From DATDOO01 sp035293245 (GTDB lineage Bacteria > Pseudomonadota > Gammaproteobacteria > Methylococcales > Methylococcaceae), in the NCBI GenBank assembly GCA_035293245.1, contig DATDOO010000213.1, positions 1 through 8,260 of the forward strand: DNA of 8,260 nucleotides. The letters run 5' to 3'. Positions 6,332 to 8,260 of the stretch are shown piece after piece. How positions within the stretch are numbered: position 1 is the first letter of the stretch; every line of letters starts with the position of its first letter. Below the pieces are notes generated by a model. The model saw only the letters and a list, made by a program, of their open reading frames with translations, did no database searches and had not been told where the DNA came from. The position numbers and the translations under genes are program-made.

Positions 6332-6347
6332 GGGCTCGGATATTGCT
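6332..6347 (+). promoter_or_regulatory. Sigma54 (-24/-12) promoter for the aldehyde dehydrogenase gene
   Basis: The sequence GGGCTCGGATATTGCT matches TGGCACG-N4-TTGCW at all but two positions. The invariant GG (6333-6334) and GC (6345-6346) are exactly 10 bases apart, and the -12 block TTGCT is perfect. Transcription would start about 12 bases downstream, near 6358, leaving a short leader with the ribosome site GAAAGGAAAG (6371-6380) before the ATG at 6384. The divergently encoded sigma54 activator is the natural partner. Confidence 0.8.
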
Positions 6348-6383
6348 TTTTCCAGCCCAGACAGGACAGCGAAAGGAAAGACC

Positions 6384-7796
6384 ATGAGCAGCGACAACCC
6401 GGAAGTAGCGAACGAGGTGGGGCGGTTGATCGAGCGCGCCCGGCGGGCCCAGGAAGCCATCGAGAATTACACCCAGGCGCAGGCGGACCGTCTGGCCACC
6501 GCGGTCGCCTGGTCGGTGGTACGCCAGGATCGGGCCGAGGCGCTGGCGAAACTCGCGGTGGACGAGGGCGGCTTCGGCAACTACGCGGACAAGGTCGCCA
6601 AGATCCGCAACCGCATCATGGGCACGCTGGCCGATATGGCCGAGGTGAAAACGGTCGGCGTCGTGGAGGAAATTCCCGAAAAAGGACTGGTCAAGATCGC
6701 CAAGCCAGTCGGGGTGGTCGCCGCCCTCATCCCCACCACCGGCCCGGACGCCACGCCACCCCTGAAAACCTTGCTGGCCCTCAAGGGCCGCAACGCCATC
6801 GTCATCGCCGCCCACCCGCGCACGCAAGAGACCACGGCGCTTGTGGTGCAGTACATGCGCCAGGCCTGCGAACAGGTCGGCGCGCCGGCCGACCTCGTGC
6901 AACTCATCGACCAGCCCTCGCTGGCCAAAACCAGTGAGCTGATGCGCCAGGCCGACCTGATCGTGGCCACCGGAGGCGAAGCCATGGTGAAGGCCGCCTA
7001 CAGTTCGGGCACCCCGGCCTACGGGGTGGGCGTCGGCAATTCGGTACACGTGGTGGACGAGACGGCGGACCTGCGGGACGCCGCCAAGGCCATCGCCACC
7101 GCCAAGACCTTCGACTACGCCACCAGTTGCCTGGCGGACAACGCGGTGGTGGCCGAAGCGGGAATTTACGCCGATCTGGTCGGTCTGCTGAAGGAATACG
7201 GCGCACACGTCTGCAACGCGGAAGAAAAGGCGCGCCTCGGGCAACTCATGTGGCCACAGGCCGGCGCGGCGATTCCCGCCCTGGCGGTGATCGCCAAATC
7301 GGCGCCGCACATCGCCGGGCTGGCGGGATTCCCGGTTGCGGACGATCGGCGCTTCCTGGTGGTCGAAGAAGACGGCGCCGGCCCCGACCACCCGTTCTCC
7401 GGCGAAAAACTCTCGGTCGTGCTCGCCCTGTACCGCTACGACGGCGGCATCGACCACGCGGCGAGTCTCGTCAACGCGATCACCCAATATCAGGGCCACG
7501 GCCATACCTGCGGCATCCACACCCGCGACGACGCGCACGTCATGGCCGTCGCCCTCGGCACCAAAACCGCACGGGTCATGGTGAACCAGAACCTCAATGA
7601 AGGCGCCGGCAGCCCGCGCAACGGCCTGCCTTACACGTTGAGCCTGAGCTGCGGCACCTGGGGCGGCAACATCACCACCGAGAACGTCAACGCCCGCCAC
7701 CTGGTCAACCTGACCTGGGTCTCACGGCCGATCTCCGCCCGCCAGGTCGACGAACAAGCGCTCTTCCGGGAGCACTGGGAGCAATTCGGGAAATAA
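6384..7796 (+). CDS. CoA-acylating aldehyde dehydrogenase (AdhE N-domain/EutE/SauS-like)
   Basis: 470 residues. It oxidises an aldehyde with NAD(P)+ and CoA to an acyl-CoA, or works in reverse. The acylating class is shown by IPTTGPDATPPLKTLL (116-131), ATGGEAMVKAAYSSGTPAYG (195-214) with GVGVGN (214-219), catalytic Cys 249 in TFDYATSCL (242-250), and LSLSCGTWGGN (419-429) followed by TTENVNARHLVNL, all matching the AdhE aldehyde domain. The length and lack of a fused alcohol dehydrogenase suit sulfoacetaldehyde (SauS) or succinate-semialdehyde/acetaldehyde acylating enzymes. The substrate cannot be decided from motifs. No microcompartment-targeting extension of the EutE type is visible. A strong ribosome site (AAAGGAAAG) precedes the ATG, and a sigma54 promoter lies upstream. 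It appears monocistronic, with a hairpin about 50 bases past the stop. It is cytoplasmic. Confidence 0.94.
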   Translation: MSSDNPEVANEVGRLIERARRAQEAIENYTQAQADRLATAVAWSVVRQDRAEALAKLAVDEGGFGNYADKVAKIRNRIMGTLADMAEVKTVGVVEEIPEKGLVKIAKPVGVVAALIPTTGPDATPPLKTLLALKGRNAIVIAAHPRTQETTALVVQYMRQACEQVGAPADLVQLIDQPSLAKTSELMRQADLIVATGGEAMVKAAYSSGTPAYGVGVGNSVHVVDETADLRDAAKAIATAKTFDYATSCLADNAVVAEAGIYADLVGLLKEYGAHVCNAEEKARLGQLMWPQAGAAIPALAVIAKSAPHIAGLAGFPVADDRRFLVVEEDGAGPDHPFSGEKLSVVLALYRYDGGIDHAASLVNAITQYQGHGHTCGIHTRDDAHVMAVALGTKTARVMVNQNLNEGAGSPRNGLPYTLSLSCGTWGGNITTENVNARHLVNLTWVSRPISARQVDEQALFREHWEQFGK

Positions 7797-7846
7797 GGCG
7801 GCTTGCTCGCCGCGCCGCGGGCGGCATCAGCCCCAGCAGGATGGTG

Positions 7847-7870
7847 CGACATCGGGATTGCCCGATGCGC
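7847..7870 (+). terminator. Hairpin downstream of the aldehyde dehydrogenase gene
   Basis: catcggg (7850-7856) and cccgatg (7861-7867) form a perfect 7-bp stem with a 4-nt loop, extended by gcg/cgc across a single bulged base. A short TTT follows at 7876-7878. It is a plausible transcript end for the single-gene aldehyde dehydrogenase unit, but the U-tract is weak. Confidence 0.45.
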
Positions 7871-7891
7871 CGGGGTTTGACACCCGTAGCA

Positions 7892-7976
7892 CGTAGGGCG
7901 CAATGGCGGTCCTCCGCGTATTGCGCCGCAGGGGATGCATCCGGCGCAATACGGCTATCGCCTATTGCGCCCTACG
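7892..7976. repeat. 85-bp GGGCGCAAT palindromic repeat
   Basis: Outer arms cgtagggcgcaat (7892-7904) and attgcgccctacg (7964-7976) are a perfect 13-bp inverted repeat. Inner arms tattgcgcc (7919-7927) and ggcgcaata (7943-7951) pair perfectly over 9 bp and repeat the same ATTGCGCC core. The self-complementary ggatgcatcc (7933-7942) lies near the centre. The whole can fold into one long hairpin. It is a fourth repeat class in this window, with no coding content. Confidence 0.88.
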
Positions 7977-8246
7977 GCCCTGAGGCCGCTGGAGTTTGCC
8001 GCATGGCGGGAGCGGAATGGCGAGCCTGCGTAGATGTGCCGACGAACCGGGCAGACCGTTCCCGGTTGATGCGCTGCGGACCCCTTCGCCCATAAGTGCA
8101 CCGAAAACATGCAAAATATATAAATCGGAGAGTAAGCCGGTTCCTTGCCGATGGTTAGGTTCAAGTTGGTCTTCTCTGTTTGCCGCCTGGTTTCCCGGCG
8201 GTGCCACACGATCTTCGCCTTGCATCGGTTCGTCCCCGGCTCCTCG
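7977..8246. other. Non-coding stretch right of the repeat
   Basis: I see no supportable gene here. Short frames lack ribosome sites and family features. One hairpin is present, aaccggg (8045-8051) with cccggtt (8061-8067). An unusually AT-rich patch (about 8103-8128, around AAAATATATAAAT) breaks the GC-rich background and could mark a boundary of an inserted element or a promoter region. Confidence 0.5.
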
Positions 8247-8260
8247 CAGAACCGGACTTG
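8247..8260 (-). mobile_element. Possible 3' strand of a group II intron domain V, cut by the window edge
   Basis: Read on the minus strand, the right edge begins CAAGTCCGGTTCTG. This resembles the 3' half of domain V in bacterial group II introns (pattern GCAAGTCCGGTTCTG, paired with an upstream GAGCCGGA through a GNRA loop). The 5' half and any reverse transcriptase would lie beyond the window. I could not draw a convincing domain VI in what follows, so this is tentative. Confidence 0.3.

Noticed and set aside
6285..7700. A 471-codon minus-strand open frame opposite the aldehyde dehydrogenase
   Set aside because: It is a shadow of the well-supported acylating aldehyde dehydrogenase, with no domain signature of its own.
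7962..8225. Two overlapping minus-strand frames of 84-87 codons
   Set aside because: They run through the palindromic repeat and have no clear ribosome site or domain. They look like frames over the 3' flank of a possible intron.

Overview
This is a high-GC bacterial window with dense, overlapping genes. It looks gammaproteobacterial and may come from a methylotroph or methanotroph. That guess rests on two things: a MEDS-type (methanogen/methylotroph DcmR sensory) protein, and several families of large palindromic intergenic repeats of the kind I associate with Methylococcales and related gammaproteobacteria. No rRNA, tRNA or taxonomic marker gene is present, so the assignment is inference.

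Left half (1-3623, all minus strand). Reading leftward from 3623 there is a core MetE-like zinc thiol methyl/alkyltransferase with all four predicted zinc ligands. A small palindromic repeat follows. Then come a tightly overlapping trio, a FmdB-like zinc-ribbon protein and the alpha and beta subunits of a glutaconate CoA-transferase/IpdAB-like enzyme. A 161-bp nested palindromic element comes next, and last is the N-terminal 65 codons of an unrecognised gene that runs off the left edge. The beta subunit lacks a glutamate where classical family I CoA-transferases carry the catalytic one, so the pair may be a CoA-thioester hydrolase or ring-opening enzyme instead of a transferase.

Middle (3624-6383). 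A non-coding stretch of about 380 bp is full of hairpins. It separates the first operon from a two-gene minus-strand regulatory operon: a MEDS-domain sensor followed after 7 bp by a sigma54-dependent activator (N-terminal sensory region, AAA+ with GAFTGA, Fis-type HTH).

Right half (6203-8260). Divergent from the regulators is a single plus-strand gene for an AdhE/SauS-type CoA-acylating aldehyde dehydrogenase. A near-consensus sigma54 -24/-12 promoter lies just upstream of it, with a dyad that could be an activator-binding site. A hairpin and a perfect long palindrome follow the gene. The last roughly 280 bp have no gene. The right edge resembles the 3' strand of a group II intron domain V on the minus strand.

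Working model (inference): the MEDS protein and the sigma54 activator sense a substrate and switch on the acylating aldehyde dehydrogenase, which converts an aldehyde to an acyl-CoA. The thiol alkyltransferase and the CoA-transferase-like pair would act on the same or a neighbouring route. A core MetE/epoxyalkane:CoM transferase-like protein, a two-subunit CoA-transferase and a semialdehyde dehydrogenase together recall bacterial alkene/epoxide assimilation loci, but the genes here are not close enough to those families to assert that pathway.
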